DNA from: Fodinibacter sp963763015
GTDB lineage: Bacteria > Actinomycetota > Actinomycetes > Actinomycetales > Dermatophilaceae
Length of the DNA stretch: 64,000 bases
Assembly: GCA_963763015.1 (NCBI GenBank)
Contig: CAVXML010000012.1
Location: forward strand, 153,333 to 217,332
Direction: 5' to 3'
Position 1 is the first letter of the stretch; each line of letters begins with the position of its first letter. The notes beneath the pieces were generated by a model. It had not been told where the DNA came from and did not search any database. It saw only the letters and a program-made list of their open reading frames with translations. Made by a program: the position numbers and the translations under genes. Positions 26,689 to 34,969 of the stretch are shown here, in pieces.

Positions 26689-26958
26689 ATGAGCCCGTTC
26701 TTCCGGCTGGTCCTGATCGTCGCCCTCGCCGTCGTCGTCTGGTGGGTCGTGACGTCGTACCGAGCCGGCCGCGGCGCGACCGCCACCACCTTCACCCCGG
26801 TCGAGGACCTCGGTCCGGAGGTCCGCCGGGCCATCGACGCGGCGCTCGCCCGTGGGGAGCTGGGAGGCGCGGTCGGGCACTACCAGGCGGCGACGGGGGC
26901 CGGCCGCAAGGAGTCGCAGGCCGCCGTCGAGACCCATCAGTGGAAGAGCGGCCCATGA
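26689..26958 (+). CDS. Small membrane protein with ribosomal bL12 C-terminal-like tail
   Basis: An 89-residue protein. A single N-terminal membrane helix (LVLIVALAVVVWWVV) and a linker precede a segment of about 35 residues (VRRAIDAALARGELGGAV, then YQAATGAGRKESQAAVE). The pattern of this segment follows the bL12 C-terminal domain, in which a Gly-rich LREATG-type turn is followed by EAKxAVE. It lies between folC and the DUF4233 gene, whose start overlaps its stop as ATGA, so the two are coupled. The function is unknown; the L12-like fold is inference from pattern only. Confidence 0.7.
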   Translation: MSPFFRLVLIVALAVVVWWVVTSYRAGRGATATTFTPVEDLGPEVRRAIDAALARGELGGAVGHYQAATGAGRKESQAAVETHQWKSGP

Positions 26959-27355
26959 GGCGGCTGCCCTTCTACGGCAGACAGGGCAAGTTCACGTTCC
27001 GCCTCCTGGCGATCGCCCTGTTCGGTCAGGCCATCATCCTCTCGTTCTTCGCTCTGGTGGCACGCGGCAACGCCATCGCCGTCGGGGAGGAGGGCGACGG
27101 CTCACGCCTGCTGTGGGTGGGGCTGGGCCTCGCCCTGCTGGCACTGGTGGCCGCCGGCCTCCAGCGCCGCCCCTACGGGGTACCGCGGGCTGGCTGGTGC
27201 AGGCGCTCACCTGGGCGAGCGCGGTCGTCGTCCCGGCCATGGTGGGGGTGGCCCTGGTCTTCACCGCCCTGTGGGTTCTCCTGCTCGTCCAAGGGGCGAG
27301 GGTCGACGCCATCGTCGCCGAGCGGGAGCGAGAGGCGTCACCCGCCGGTGGCTAG
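26955..27355 (+). pseudogene. DUF4233 membrane protein, one-base frame break near 27182
   Basis: An integral membrane protein of about 133 residues matching the actinobacterial DUF4233 family found between folC and ndk. The first helix is LLAIALFGQAIILSFFALVA, the second LLWVGLGLALLALVAAGL, and then PYG and TAGWLVQALTWASAVVVPAM with a last helix VALVFTALWVLLLVQG. The frame changes between RRPYGV and TAGWLV; restoring one base in GGGGTACC (for example GGGGTCACC) repairs it. The locus is one base short of a multiple of three. Because both halves are highly conserved and the gene overlaps its upstream neighbour by ATGA, I favour a sequencing deletion over decay. Function unknown. Confidence 0.85.
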
Positions 27356-27358
27356 GGT
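27353..27358 (+). promoter_or_regulatory. -10 element TAGGGT, leaderless ndk
   Basis: TAGGGT overlaps the stop codon of the DUF4233 gene and is followed by exactly six bases and the GTG start of ndk, with no ribosome-binding site. Confidence 0.5.
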
Positions 27359-27364
27359 GGTCGG

Positions 27365-27787
27365 GTGACCACCGAGCGCTCCCTCGTCCTCGTCAAGCCG
27401 GACGGCTTCGCCCGCGGCCTCACCGGCGAGGTGCTGCGCCGGGTCGAGGCCAAGGGGTACCGCGTCGTCGCGCTGCAGGTCCTGACGCCCGACACCGAAC
27501 GGCTCCACGTGCACTACGCGGAGCACCACGGCAAGCCGTTCTTCGAGCCGCTCTGCGAGTTCATGTCCTCGGGTCCCGTCACCGCCGCCGTCATCGAGGG
27601 GGAGCGTTGCGTCGAGGGCTTCCGTGCCCTCGCCGGCGCCACCGACCCGACCAAGGCACTTCCCGGGACGATCCGCGGCGACCTCGGCCGCGACTGGGGC
27701 ACACCGGTCCAGCAGAACATCGTCCACGGGTCCGACTCCCCGGAGTCGGCCGCCCGCGAGATCGGCATCTGGTTCCCCGGGCTCTGA
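27365..27787 (+). CDS. ndk: Nucleoside-diphosphate kinase
   Basis: A 140-residue NDP kinase, which balances nucleoside triphosphates through a phosphohistidine intermediate in the cytoplasm. The phospho-accepting His121 sits in QNIVHGSDS. The substrate-binding KPDGFARGL, the GKPFF segment and the RGDLGRD block are all in place. The length is normal. The GTG start has no Shine-Dalgarno sequence, but a TAGGGT stands six bases before it, implying a leaderless message. It sits between folC/DUF4233 and mreB as in many actinobacteria. Confidence 0.97.
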   Translation: MTTERSLVLVKPDGFARGLTGEVLRRVEAKGYRVVALQVLTPDTERLHVHYAEHHGKPFFEPLCEFMSSGPVTAAVIEGERCVEGFRALAGATDPTKALPGTIRGDLGRDWGTPVQQNIVHGSDSPESAAREIGIWFPGL

Positions 27788-27830
27788 CCCGCTCCGGCGC
27801 GGCATCCGGACCCGGCCCACCCCACCGACC

Positions 27831-27836
27831 TAGCCT
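27831..27836 (+). promoter_or_regulatory. -10 element TAGCCT, leaderless mreB
   Basis: TAGCCT is followed by exactly six bases and then the ATG of mreB; there is no ribosome site. This would be the promoter of the mreBCD-mrdA operon. Confidence 0.5.
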
Positions 27837-27842
27837 GCTGCC

Positions 27843-28877
27843 ATGAGCGGCTGGGCGTCGGGCTGGGTGCGGGGGAGAGACCTCGCGATCGACCTCGGCA
27901 CCGCCAACACCGTCATCTACGAGCGCGGCCGCGGGGTGGTGCTCGACGAGCCGTCCGTCGTCGCAGTCCGCACGGGCACCAGCGAGCTGCTCGCCGCCGG
28001 GCGCCGGGCGAAGGAGATGCTGGGCCGCACGCCCGAGGCGGTCACCGCCGTCCGCCCTCTCCGCGACGGTGTCATCTCCGACGCCGACGTCACCGAACGG
28101 ATGATCCGCTGGTTCGTCGACCGGGTGGCCCCCTCCCGGCTGGTCCGGCCCCGGGTCGTCGTCTGTGTCCCCAGCGACATCACAGGAGTGGAGCGCCGCG
28201 CCCTCGAGGACGCCACGCTGCGGTCGGGTGCCCGGCGCGTCTACGTCATCGAGGAGACCATGGCCGCCGCCATCGGGGCCGGACTCCCGGTGGAGGAGAC
28301 CCGGGCGTCGATGGTCGTGGACGTCGGCGGCGGCACCACCGACGTCGCGATCATCAGCCTGGGCGGCATCGTCACCTCTCGCACCATGCGGGTCGGCGGC
28401 GACGAGATCGACGAGGCTCTCCTGGCGCACGTCAAGAGCGAGTACTCCCTGCTGCTCGGTGAACGCAGTGCCGAGGACCTCAAGATCGGCGCGGGCTCGG
28501 CGTTCCCGCTCGCCGAGGAGATCACCGAACGGGTCCGGGGCCGCGACCTGGTCACGGGCCTGCCCAAGACCGTGCCGATCGGCTCGGCCGAGGTGCGCCG
28601 GGCGATCGAGACCCCGGTCATCCAGATCGTGGAGCTCGTCCGAACGGTGCTGGACGTCTGCCCACCGGAGCTGGCCGGCGACGTCGTCGACCGAGGCATC
28701 GCGCTCACGGGGGGCGGAGCCCTGCTGCGGGGTCTCGACGAACGGTTGAGCCACGAGCTGGGTGTCCCCGTCCACACGGCCGAGACCCCGTTGCACGCCG
28801 TGGCCCGCGGCGCCGGGCGGTGCGTGGAGGAGTTCGGAACCCTGGAGCGCGTGCTCGTCGACAACCGTCGGGCCTGA
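27843..28877 (+). CDS. mreB: Rod shape-determining protein MreB
   Basis: This 344-residue bacterial actin polymerises under the membrane and guides the elongation machinery. The ATPase signature blocks are all present: phosphate-1 LAIDLGTANTVIY, connect-1 VIEETMAAAIGAG, phosphate-2 VVDVGGGTTDVA, and adenosine-site GIALTGGGALLRG. It is the first gene of a tightly packed mreB-mreC-mreD-mrdA operon. Only part of the actinobacteria keep mre genes, and in some they serve spore walls rather than rod growth, so the phenotype cannot be predicted from sequence. The C-terminal membrane-binding loop is not obviously hydrophobic. Confidence 0.96.
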   Translation: MSGWASGWVRGRDLAIDLGTANTVIYERGRGVVLDEPSVVAVRTGTSELLAAGRRAKEMLGRTPEAVTAVRPLRDGVISDADVTERMIRWFVDRVAPSRLVRPRVVVCVPSDITGVERRALEDATLRSGARRVYVIEETMAAAIGAGLPVEETRASMVVDVGGGTTDVAIISLGGIVTSRTMRVGGDEIDEALLAHVKSEYSLLLGERSAEDLKIGAGSAFPLAEEITERVRGRDLVTGLPKTVPIGSAEVRRAIETPVIQIVELVRTVLDVCPPELAGDVVDRGIALTGGGALLRGLDERLSHELGVPVHTAETPLHAVARGAGRCVEEFGTLERVLVDNRRA

Positions 28878-28879
28878 GC

Positions 28880-29737
28880 ATGCACGTCCGTCGCACGCCC
28901 GTTCCGCAGACGACGAGGGCGTCTCGCCCACGCAGGGCCCTCGTCGCGGCACTGGCCGTCACCGGGCTGGCCGTCGCCCTGACCGTCTCGGGAGCGGCCG
29001 AGCTGGCCCCGCTGCGTGCCGCGGCTGCCACCGTCCTCGGGCCGCTCGAGCGTGTCCTGGCCCCTCGCGAGGATGCCGTGTCGGTCGCCCGCGCCGACCA
29101 GGCCAAGCTCACCGCCCGGCTTGCCCGCGCCGAGCGCGCTGCCGCGGCCGGGGCGGAGATGGCCGCCCTGTTGTCGGACCCCGCTCTCGAGGGCGCCCGG
29201 CTGGTACCGGCGCGGGTCGTGGCGGTCGGCGCATCCGGCCCGGCCGGCCCGGAGCGGGTGACGATCGACGTCGGGTCGCACGACGGGGTCGAGCCCGACC
29301 GCACGGTCGTCGCCGCCGACGGGCTGGTCGGCCGCGTCGTCTCGGTCGCTCCCTGGACCGCCGACGTGCTGCTCGTCGGCAGCCGCGAGCTGGCCGTCGG
29401 GGTGCGCGTCGGTGCCACCGGGGTGCTCGGTGAGGCCTCAGGCGCGGCGGCGCCAGGCGCCGCTCGCCAGGACCCCGGCCTCCTCTCCGTCGCCCTCGTC
29501 GAGCGCGGACGGATGATCGACGGGGATGCCGTCACGACGCTCGGGAGCGTCGGTGGCCGCCCGTTCGTGCCGGGCATCCCTGTGGGCAGGGTGGTCTCGG
29601 TGGACCTGCGCGCCGGCAGCCTGGCCCCCGTCGGCACGATCGAGCCGGCGGTCGACACCACCACCCTCGACGTCGTCGCCGTGGTGCTCGGAGCGGCAAG
29701 GAAAGCCCCCCGGCCGGTCGTCACGGGGAGCGGCTGA
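28880..29737 (+). CDS. mreC: Rod shape-determining protein MreC
   Basis: A 285-residue single-pass protein. A basic cytoplasmic start (SRPRRALV) precedes one membrane helix (AALAVTGLAVALTVSGAAE). A coiled coil follows (SVARADQAKLTARLARAERAA written in two overlapping heptads), and then the beta-barrel pair of MreC (RVTIDVGSHDGVEPDRTV, DGLVGRVVSV, LLSVALVERG, VGRVVSVDL). MreC links MreB filaments to the elongasome PBP2 in the periplasm-side space. It begins two bases after the mreB stop, and its stop overlaps the mreD start by one base (TGATG). Confidence 0.92.
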   Translation: MHVRRTPVPQTTRASRPRRALVAALAVTGLAVALTVSGAAELAPLRAAAATVLGPLERVLAPREDAVSVARADQAKLTARLARAERAAAAGAEMAALLSDPALEGARLVPARVVAVGASGPAGPERVTIDVGSHDGVEPDRTVVAADGLVGRVVSVAPWTADVLLVGSRELAVGVRVGATGVLGEASGAAAPGAARQDPGLLSVALVERGRMIDGDAVTTLGSVGGRPFVPGIPVGRVVSVDLRAGSLAPVGTIEPAVDTTTLDVVAVVLGAARKAPRPVVTGSG

Positions 29738-30225
29738 TGCCCGTGGTGCTGGGGGGCGCTCGCGTACTGGCCCTGCTGTCCGCCGTGCTGCTCGTCGTCG
29801 CCCTGGCGTCCCGCCGGCTCAGCCCCGTGCCCGACCCGGTCCTCGTGCTCGTCGTCGCTTGGGCGCTGCTCCGGGGACCCGTCGCTGGGGCTGCTGCCGG
29901 GCTGGCGGGTGGCTGGCTGCTCGACCTGGCACCGCCGGGCGCGAGCACCCTGGGGGTCGCGGCGCTCGCCTACGCGGCTGCCGGCGCCCTGGCCGGCCGG
30001 GCCAGGACGGAGGGCCCGGTGGGCGCTCCGCGGGTGGCCGTGACCGCGCTCGCCGCCGCGGTGCTCGTCCAGGGCGTGGCCGTGGTCGTGGCGTTGGCGG
30101 ACAACGCCGAGGTCGACCTCGTCGACATCGGCCTCGGGGCCCTGCTCAGCGCCACCGTCGCCGGCGTGGTGGTTCCGCTCGTCGCGAGGGTGGAGCGTGC
30201 CCATGTACGGCGGCGGTACGGGTGA
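29737..30225 (+). CDS. mreD: Rod shape-determining protein MreD
   Basis: A 162-residue hydrophobic protein with about five membrane segments (VLALLSAVLLVVALA, PVLVLVVAWALL, AAAGLAGGWLLDLAPPG, the last being the family's conserved G-LxDL motif). It is a small partner of MreC in the elongation complex. Translation is coupled at both ends: TGATG with mreC and GTGA with mrdA. Assigned on size, hydropathy, the LLDLAPPG motif and position. Confidence 0.88.
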   Translation: MPVVLGGARVLALLSAVLLVVALASRRLSPVPDPVLVLVVAWALLRGPVAGAAAGLAGGWLLDLAPPGASTLGVAALAYAAAGALAGRARTEGPVGAPRVAVTALAAAVLVQGVAVVVALADNAEVDLVDIGLGALLSATVAGVVVPLVARVERAHVRRRYG

Positions 30226-32225
30226 GGGCGGCCGGGGGCCTGCGTCGCCCTGCGGCGCACGACGGGCGGTTCGTGACGGTCACCCTGCTCCTCGTGCTCG
30301 CCTTCACCGCCCTGCTCGGTCGGCTGGGACAGGTCCAGCTCGTCGGTCATGACGACTTCACGTCGGTCGCCGCGACAGAGACCCGCACGATCGTCGTCCC
30401 GGCCCTGCGCGGCCGCATCCTCGACAGGCAGGGACGACCCCTGGCCGACAACAGGGCCAGCACCGTCGTCACCCTGGAGCGCCGTGTGCTCGCCGAGAGG
30501 CCGGATCGTGCCGCATCCCTCGTCAGCGACGTCGCGCGGGTCCTGGACCTGCCGGCGGACGACCTCCTCGGGCGCACCTGGCTGTGCGGCGAGCACGGCG
30601 CGCCGCCGCCGCCGGCGTGCTTCGCCGGCTCTCCGCAGGTCGCGGTGCCACTCGCCGAGGACGTCGACCCGACCCGGGCGCTCTCGCTCGTGGAGCAGCC
30701 CGAGCGCTTCCCGGGGGTGGCGGTGGAGTCGCGTCCAGTTCGCACCTACCCGAGGCCGCTCGGCAGCACTGCCGCGCACGTGCTCGGCTACCTGGGGCAG
30801 GCGAGGGCCGACGAGGTGTCCGCGCGGGACGACGTACTGCCCCAGGACCTGGTCGGGCGGGCCGGCCTGGAGCAGCAGTACGACGAGGCCCTGCGCGGCA
30901 TCCCTGGTCGGACCGTCGTGGCCGTCGACGCCCGAGGGATCGTCACCCGGGTCGTCTCGCAGACCGACCCCGTGCCGGGGCGCGACCTCGTGACCTCGCT
31001 CGACGCCGGGGTCCAGGCGACCGCCGAGCGCGCCCTCGACACCACGATGGCGGCCAGGCGCAAGGCCGGCTGGCCGGCCGACAGCGGAGCCGTCGTCGTG
31101 CTGGACCCTCGCACCGGCGCCGTGGCCGCCCTCGCCAGCGCCCCCGCGTACGACCCGAACGTGTGGACCGGGGGCATCTCGGCGACGGACTTCGCCCGGC
31201 TCACCGACGAGGAGGCCGCGACGCCCCTGCTCTCGCGGGCCGTGGGCGCCTCCTTCGCCCCCGCCAGCACGATCAAGCCGGCCTCCCTGACCGCGACGGT
31301 TCGGGCCGGCAACCCCTTGCGCGGCACCTACGCGTGCCCGCCCAGCGTGCGCATCGGTGGGCGGGTGTTCACGAACTACGAGACCCGCGGGCACGGGAGG
31401 ATCTCGCTGCGCCGCGCGCTCGAGGTCTCGTGCGACACGGTGTTCTACCGGGCGGCCCATGACGCGTGGCGAGCCCAGGGCGGGGTCCGCGCTCGACCCG
31501 GCGCCGGTGAACCGTTCGCGGAGGTGGCCGCCGGGTTCGGCCTCGGCAGACGCACCGGCATCGACCTCCCCGGCGAGGCCGACGGGCTCGTGCCCGACCG
31601 GTCGTGGAAGCAGGCGCGGTGGGACGCGACCAAGGACGCAACCTGCCGACGGGCCAGGGCCGGCTACCCGGACCTCGCCGACCGCGAGCGGGCGGCCTAC
31701 CTCCAGCAGGTGGCGAGGGAGGACTGCTCCGACGGCTGGCAGTTCCGGGCGGGTGACGCCGTCAACCTCTCGATCGGGCAGGGCGACCTATCAGCCACAC
31801 CGCTGCAGATGGGTGTCATGTACGCCGCCATCGCCAACGGCGGCACGCTCGTCACCCCGCGCGTCGGCTCGGTGCTCGCCGACCCGGTGTCGGGGGAGCA
31901 GTCGAAGGTCGCCGGCGGCCCGACCCGTGCGGCACCCCTCACAGGTGAGCTGGGCACCTACCTCCGTGAGGCGCTTCGGGGCGTCGTGGTGTCCGGGTCG
32001 GCCCGGGCCGCGTTCGCCGGCGCGCCGGCCGACTGGCCCGTCGCCGGGAAGACCGGCACCGGGGAGGTCCTCGGGAAGCGGGACACGTCGTGGTTCGTCT
32101 CGTACGCCCCCGCGAAGGCTCCTGAGTGGGTGGTGTCGGTCGTCATCTCGCAGGCCGGCACGGGGGCCTCAGCTGCCGCGCCGGTGGCCCGAGCGGTGCA
32201 CGAGGCCCTCCGCGGGCTCCCCTGA
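30222..32225 (+). CDS. mrdA: Penicillin-binding protein 2 (elongation transpeptidase)
   Basis: A 667-residue class B PBP that cross-links peptidoglycan. An N-terminal membrane helix (VTLLLVLAFTALLGRL) is followed by the PBP dimerisation domain (VPALRGRILDRQGRPLADN; DLVGRAGLEQQYDEALRG). The transpeptidase domain has the active Ser in the S-T-I-K tetrad (APASTIKPAS), the second motif as SCD (EVSCDTVFYR) and KTG as AGKTGTGE. SCD in place of SxN is common in PBP2 relatives. The GTG start overlaps the mreD stop; a GTG 17 codons on is possible. The usual downstream rodA is absent here; lpdA follows instead. Confidence 0.93.
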   Translation: MRAAGGLRRPAAHDGRFVTVTLLLVLAFTALLGRLGQVQLVGHDDFTSVAATETRTIVVPALRGRILDRQGRPLADNRASTVVTLERRVLAERPDRAASLVSDVARVLDLPADDLLGRTWLCGEHGAPPPPACFAGSPQVAVPLAEDVDPTRALSLVEQPERFPGVAVESRPVRTYPRPLGSTAAHVLGYLGQARADEVSARDDVLPQDLVGRAGLEQQYDEALRGIPGRTVVAVDARGIVTRVVSQTDPVPGRDLVTSLDAGVQATAERALDTTMAARRKAGWPADSGAVVVLDPRTGAVAALASAPAYDPNVWTGGISATDFARLTDEEAATPLLSRAVGASFAPASTIKPASLTATVRAGNPLRGTYACPPSVRIGGRVFTNYETRGHGRISLRRALEVSCDTVFYRAAHDAWRAQGGVRARPGAGEPFAEVAAGFGLGRRTGIDLPGEADGLVPDRSWKQARWDATKDATCRRARAGYPDLADRERAAYLQQVAREDCSDGWQFRAGDAVNLSIGQGDLSATPLQMGVMYAAIANGGTLVTPRVGSVLADPVSGEQSKVAGGPTRAAPLTGELGTYLREALRGVVVSGSARAAFAGAPADWPVAGKTGTGEVLGKRDTSWFVSYAPAKAPEWVVSVVISQAGTGASAAAPVARAVHEALRGLP

Positions 32226-32245
32226 GGGGCCGTCCGACCGGCCGA

Positions 32246-32251
32246 TAGGCT
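32246..32251 (+). promoter_or_regulatory. -10 element TAGGCT, leaderless lpdA
   Basis: TAGGCT is followed by exactly six bases and the ATG of lpdA, with no ribosome site. It separates lpdA transcription from the rod-shape operon. Confidence 0.5.
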
Positions 32252-32257
32252 GGCGCC

Positions 32258-33655
32258 ATGGCTGACTTCGACGTCGTGGTGCTCGGTGCTGGTCCAGGGG
32301 GGTACGTCGCGGCGATCCGCGCGTCCCAGCTCGGCAAGAAGGTCGCCGTCGTCGAGAAGAAGTACTGGGGCGGCGTCTGCCTCAACGTCGGTTGCATCCC
32401 GAGCAAGGCCCTCATCGCCAACGCCACGCTCGCCCACACGCTCGCGCACGACAAGGCGAAGTTCGGCATCGAGGGCGACGCGACGATGCAGTACGGAGCC
32501 ACGTTCACGCGCTCGCGCCAGGTGTCGGCCGCCATCGTCAAGGGCGTCCACTTCCTCATGAAGAAGAACACGATCGAGGAGGTCGACGGGTGGGGGACGC
32601 TCACCTCACCGACGTCCATGGACGTCGCGCTGAACGACGGCTCGACCCGCGGGCTGACCTTCGACCACCTCATCCTCGCGCCCGGTGCGGTGACCCGGAT
32701 GCTGCCCGGAGTCTCGGTGTCCGAGAACGTCGTGACGTACGAGGAACAGATCCTCGACGAGAACCTCCCGGGGTCGATGATCATCGCCGGCTCGGGTGCC
32801 ATCGGCGTCGAGTTCGCCTACGTGATGAAGAACTTCGGCGTCGACGTGACGATCGTCGAGTTCCTCGACCGGATGGTTCCGACCGAGGACCCCGACATCT
32901 CCAAGGAGCTCGCGCGTCACTACAAGAAGCTCGGGGTCAAGGTGCTCCTCGGCACCAAGGTGGAGGGGGTCGAGGACACCGGCTCCGGGGTCCGCGTGAC
33001 GGTCTCACCGGCCGCCGGCGGCGACCAGCAGGTCCTCGAGGCCGACAAGTTCCTGTCGGCGATCGGCTTCGCACCCCGCACCGAGGGCTACGGGCTGGAG
33101 ACGACCGGTGTCGCCCTCACCGACCGGGGCGCGATCGCCATCGACGACTACTGCCGCACCAACGTTCCCAACGTCTACGCCATCGGCGACGCGACAGCGA
33201 AGCTCATGCTCGCGCACGTGGCGGAGTCGATGGGCGTCGTCGCCGCCGAGACGCTCGCCGGGGCCCCCACGATGCCCGTGGAGTACGACTTCGCGCCGCG
33301 GGCGACGTACTGCAACCCGCAGATCGGCTCGTTCGGGTACTCGGAGGAGCAGGCCCGTGAGCGAGGCTACGACGTCAAGAGCGCGAAGTTCCCGTTCTCC
33401 GCCAACGGGAAGGCGATGGGCCTGGGGGATGCCGTGGGCTTCGTCAAGATCGTGGCCGACGCCACCCACAACGAGATCCTCGGGGCCCACATGATCGGGC
33501 CCGACGTGACCGAGCTGCTGCCTGTTCTGACGCTCGCGCAGAAGTGGGACCTCACGGCCGACGAGGTGTCTCGCAACGTGTTCGCACACCCGACCCTCTC
33601 GGAGTCGGTCAAGGAGGCGATCGAGGGCATCGCCGGCCACATGATCAACCTCTGA
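32258..33655 (+). CDS. lpdA: Dihydrolipoyl dehydrogenase (E3)
   Basis: This 465-residue flavoprotein reoxidises the lipoyl groups of 2-oxoacid dehydrogenase complexes with NAD. The FAD-binding GAGPGGYVAAIRA starts at residue 10. The redox-active disulphide is Cys41/Cys46 in GGVCLNVGCIPSK. The NAD-binding loop is IAGSGAIGVEFAYV. The second FAD motif is NVYAIGDATAKLMLAHVAE, and the His-Glu dyad is in HPTLSE near the C-terminus. It is complete and in frame. Downstream it faces the VOC gene with only 12 bases between stop codons and no clear terminator. Confidence 0.96.
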   Translation: MADFDVVVLGAGPGGYVAAIRASQLGKKVAVVEKKYWGGVCLNVGCIPSKALIANATLAHTLAHDKAKFGIEGDATMQYGATFTRSRQVSAAIVKGVHFLMKKNTIEEVDGWGTLTSPTSMDVALNDGSTRGLTFDHLILAPGAVTRMLPGVSVSENVVTYEEQILDENLPGSMIIAGSGAIGVEFAYVMKNFGVDVTIVEFLDRMVPTEDPDISKELARHYKKLGVKVLLGTKVEGVEDTGSGVRVTVSPAAGGDQQVLEADKFLSAIGFAPRTEGYGLETTGVALTDRGAIAIDDYCRTNVPNVYAIGDATAKLMLAHVAESMGVVAAETLAGAPTMPVEYDFAPRATYCNPQIGSFGYSEEQARERGYDVKSAKFPFSANGKAMGLGDAVGFVKIVADATHNEILGAHMIGPDVTELLPVLTLAQKWDLTADEVSRNVFAHPTLSESVKEAIEGIAGHMINL

Positions 33656-33667
33656 GTGAGCCCCCGG

Positions 33668-34060
33668 TCAGCCCGGCATCTCGGTGGCCACGTTGATGAT
33701 GTTGCCGTCCGGGTCCGCGAACCACACCGCGTGGTAGACGTCCTCGAAGGACGCCACACCGTCGGCCCAGGTGATCCCGTCCATCTCGAAGGTCTGGAAC
33801 GTGACGTCCTTCTCACGAAGGGCTGCCACCTCGGCGTCGAAGCGCTCCTTCGGCACCTGGAACGTCATGGCGGTGGCCTTGTTCGACCCGGCGAACGACG
33901 ACGGGTACACCATGAGCGCGCCCGATCCCGCAGCGTAGATGACGCTCCCGTCCGGGCCCTCCGTGGTCGGGGTGAGCCCCAGGACCCCTTCGTAGAACGC
34001 CCGGCTCGGGGCCATGTCCCTGACGGCGAGGGTGGGCAGGGGCGCGTGGTCGCGTAGCAC
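33668..34060 (-). CDS. VOC (glyoxalase/bleomycin-resistance fold) protein
   Basis: A 130-residue single vicinal-oxygen-chelate domain. It shows LPTLAVRDMAPSRAFYEGVLGL at the first beta-alpha-beta unit (quoted in part), SVIYAAGSGALMVYPS, and the terminal VYHAVWFADPDGNIINVA. The metal-ligand positions of glyoxalase I are only partly kept, so the activity is open; a dioxygenase, antibiotic-binding or detoxification role is equally possible. The GTG start has GGAG six bases upstream. It stands alone. Confidence 0.8.
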   Translation of the reverse strand: MLRDHAPLPTLAVRDMAPSRAFYEGVLGLTPTTEGPDGSVIYAAGSGALMVYPSSFAGSNKATAMTFQVPKERFDAEVAALREKDVTFQTFEMDGITWADGVASFEDVYHAVWFADPDGNIINVATEMPG

Positions 34061-34177
34061 GGCATCTCCAGCGCGGACCGGGCGACCGTCGTCCGGTCGG
34101 CGGCCTCACCCTAGGAGCGAACCGATGCGGTGGTCAATGACCCGAAATGACCATGCCGGGTGGGCGGCCCGGGTGCG

Positions 34178-34969
34178 TCAGCGTGCTGTCACCAGGAGGA
34201 CGACGTCGACGAGGGCGATGCCGACCGCCGCGACGAAGGGCACGCGTCCCGGACGCACGACCGCCACGACCGCGAGCAGCGCCACGGCGACCAGTGCCAC
34301 GACCGAGGAGATCCGTGCGATCCCCGCCCCCAGTGCCACCACGACGCTTGCTGTCACCAGCACGGTCGCGGCGACCGCCGGCAGTCGTCGGGCACCGAGC
34401 CGGTGCGGCAGGCCGTGAACGCCGGTCCTCTCGTCCTCGGCGAGGTCGGGAAGTGCGTTGAGCAGGTGGGCACCGACGCCGATGAGTGCTGCGGCCGGCG
34501 GCATCCACCACGGTGGCAGGGCGGGAGGTTCGGCCGCGAGCCAGACGAAGACGACGAGCCCACCGAACGAGACGGCGTACGGCGCCCATGACCAGGCCGT
34601 CGACTTCAGCCCGGCGTTGTAGGCCCACGCCGACGCGACGCAGAGGAGGTGCACGGTGCCCGCCAGGACGCCGCAGGCCAGCGACAGCACGACCGTGGCC
34701 AGCACGGAGACCGCACAGGCCGTACGGACCGTTCGAGCGCGAACCTCACCAGCAGCGAGCGGCTTGTCCGTCCGGCCGACAGCGCGGTCCCGGGCCTCGT
34801 CGAGGAGGTCGTTGGACCAGCCGACGGAGAGCTGGCCGGTGAGGACGGCGAGCGCGACGAGCACCAGCCGGTCTGCGGGCAGCCCGGCGGCCACCCCGAG
34901 GAGCACGGACAGCGCCACGACGGCGAGCGCCGGCCCCGGGTGGGTGGCCCGCAGGAGCGCTGTGGTCAT
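34178..34969 (-). CDS. UbiA-family aromatic prenyltransferase
   Basis: A 263-residue membrane enzyme with about eight hydrophobic segments. The first Asp-rich motif is NDLLDEARD, in the context GWSNDLLDEARDRAVGRTDK. A second acidic loop is LLNALPDLAEDE. These bind the diphosphate of a polyprenyl donor through magnesium. The family attaches prenyl chains to aromatic rings, as in ubiquinone, menaquinone, or specialised meroterpenoids. Here it is the last gene of an operon with a type III polyketide synthase, so the acceptor may be the phenolic product of that enzyme (inference). The start overlaps the upstream flavoprotein stop by ATGA. Confidence 0.85.
   Translation of the reverse strand: MTTALLRATHPGPALAVVALSVLLGVAAGLPADRLVLVALAVLTGQLSVGWSNDLLDEARDRAVGRTDKPLAAGEVRARTVRTACAVSVLATVVLSLACGVLAGTVHLLCVASAWAYNAGLKSTAWSWAPYAVSFGGLVVFVWLAAEPPALPPWWMPPAAALIGVGAHLLNALPDLAEDERTGVHGLPHRLGARRLPAVAATVLVTASVVVALGAGIARISSVVALVAVALLAVVAVVRPGRVPFVAAVGIALVDVVLLVTAR

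Noticed and set aside
34061..34177. Small RNA or regulatory element between the VOC and UbiA genes
   Set aside because: Only a possible -10 (TAGGGT on the minus strand near 34112) was seen, and no conserved fold.
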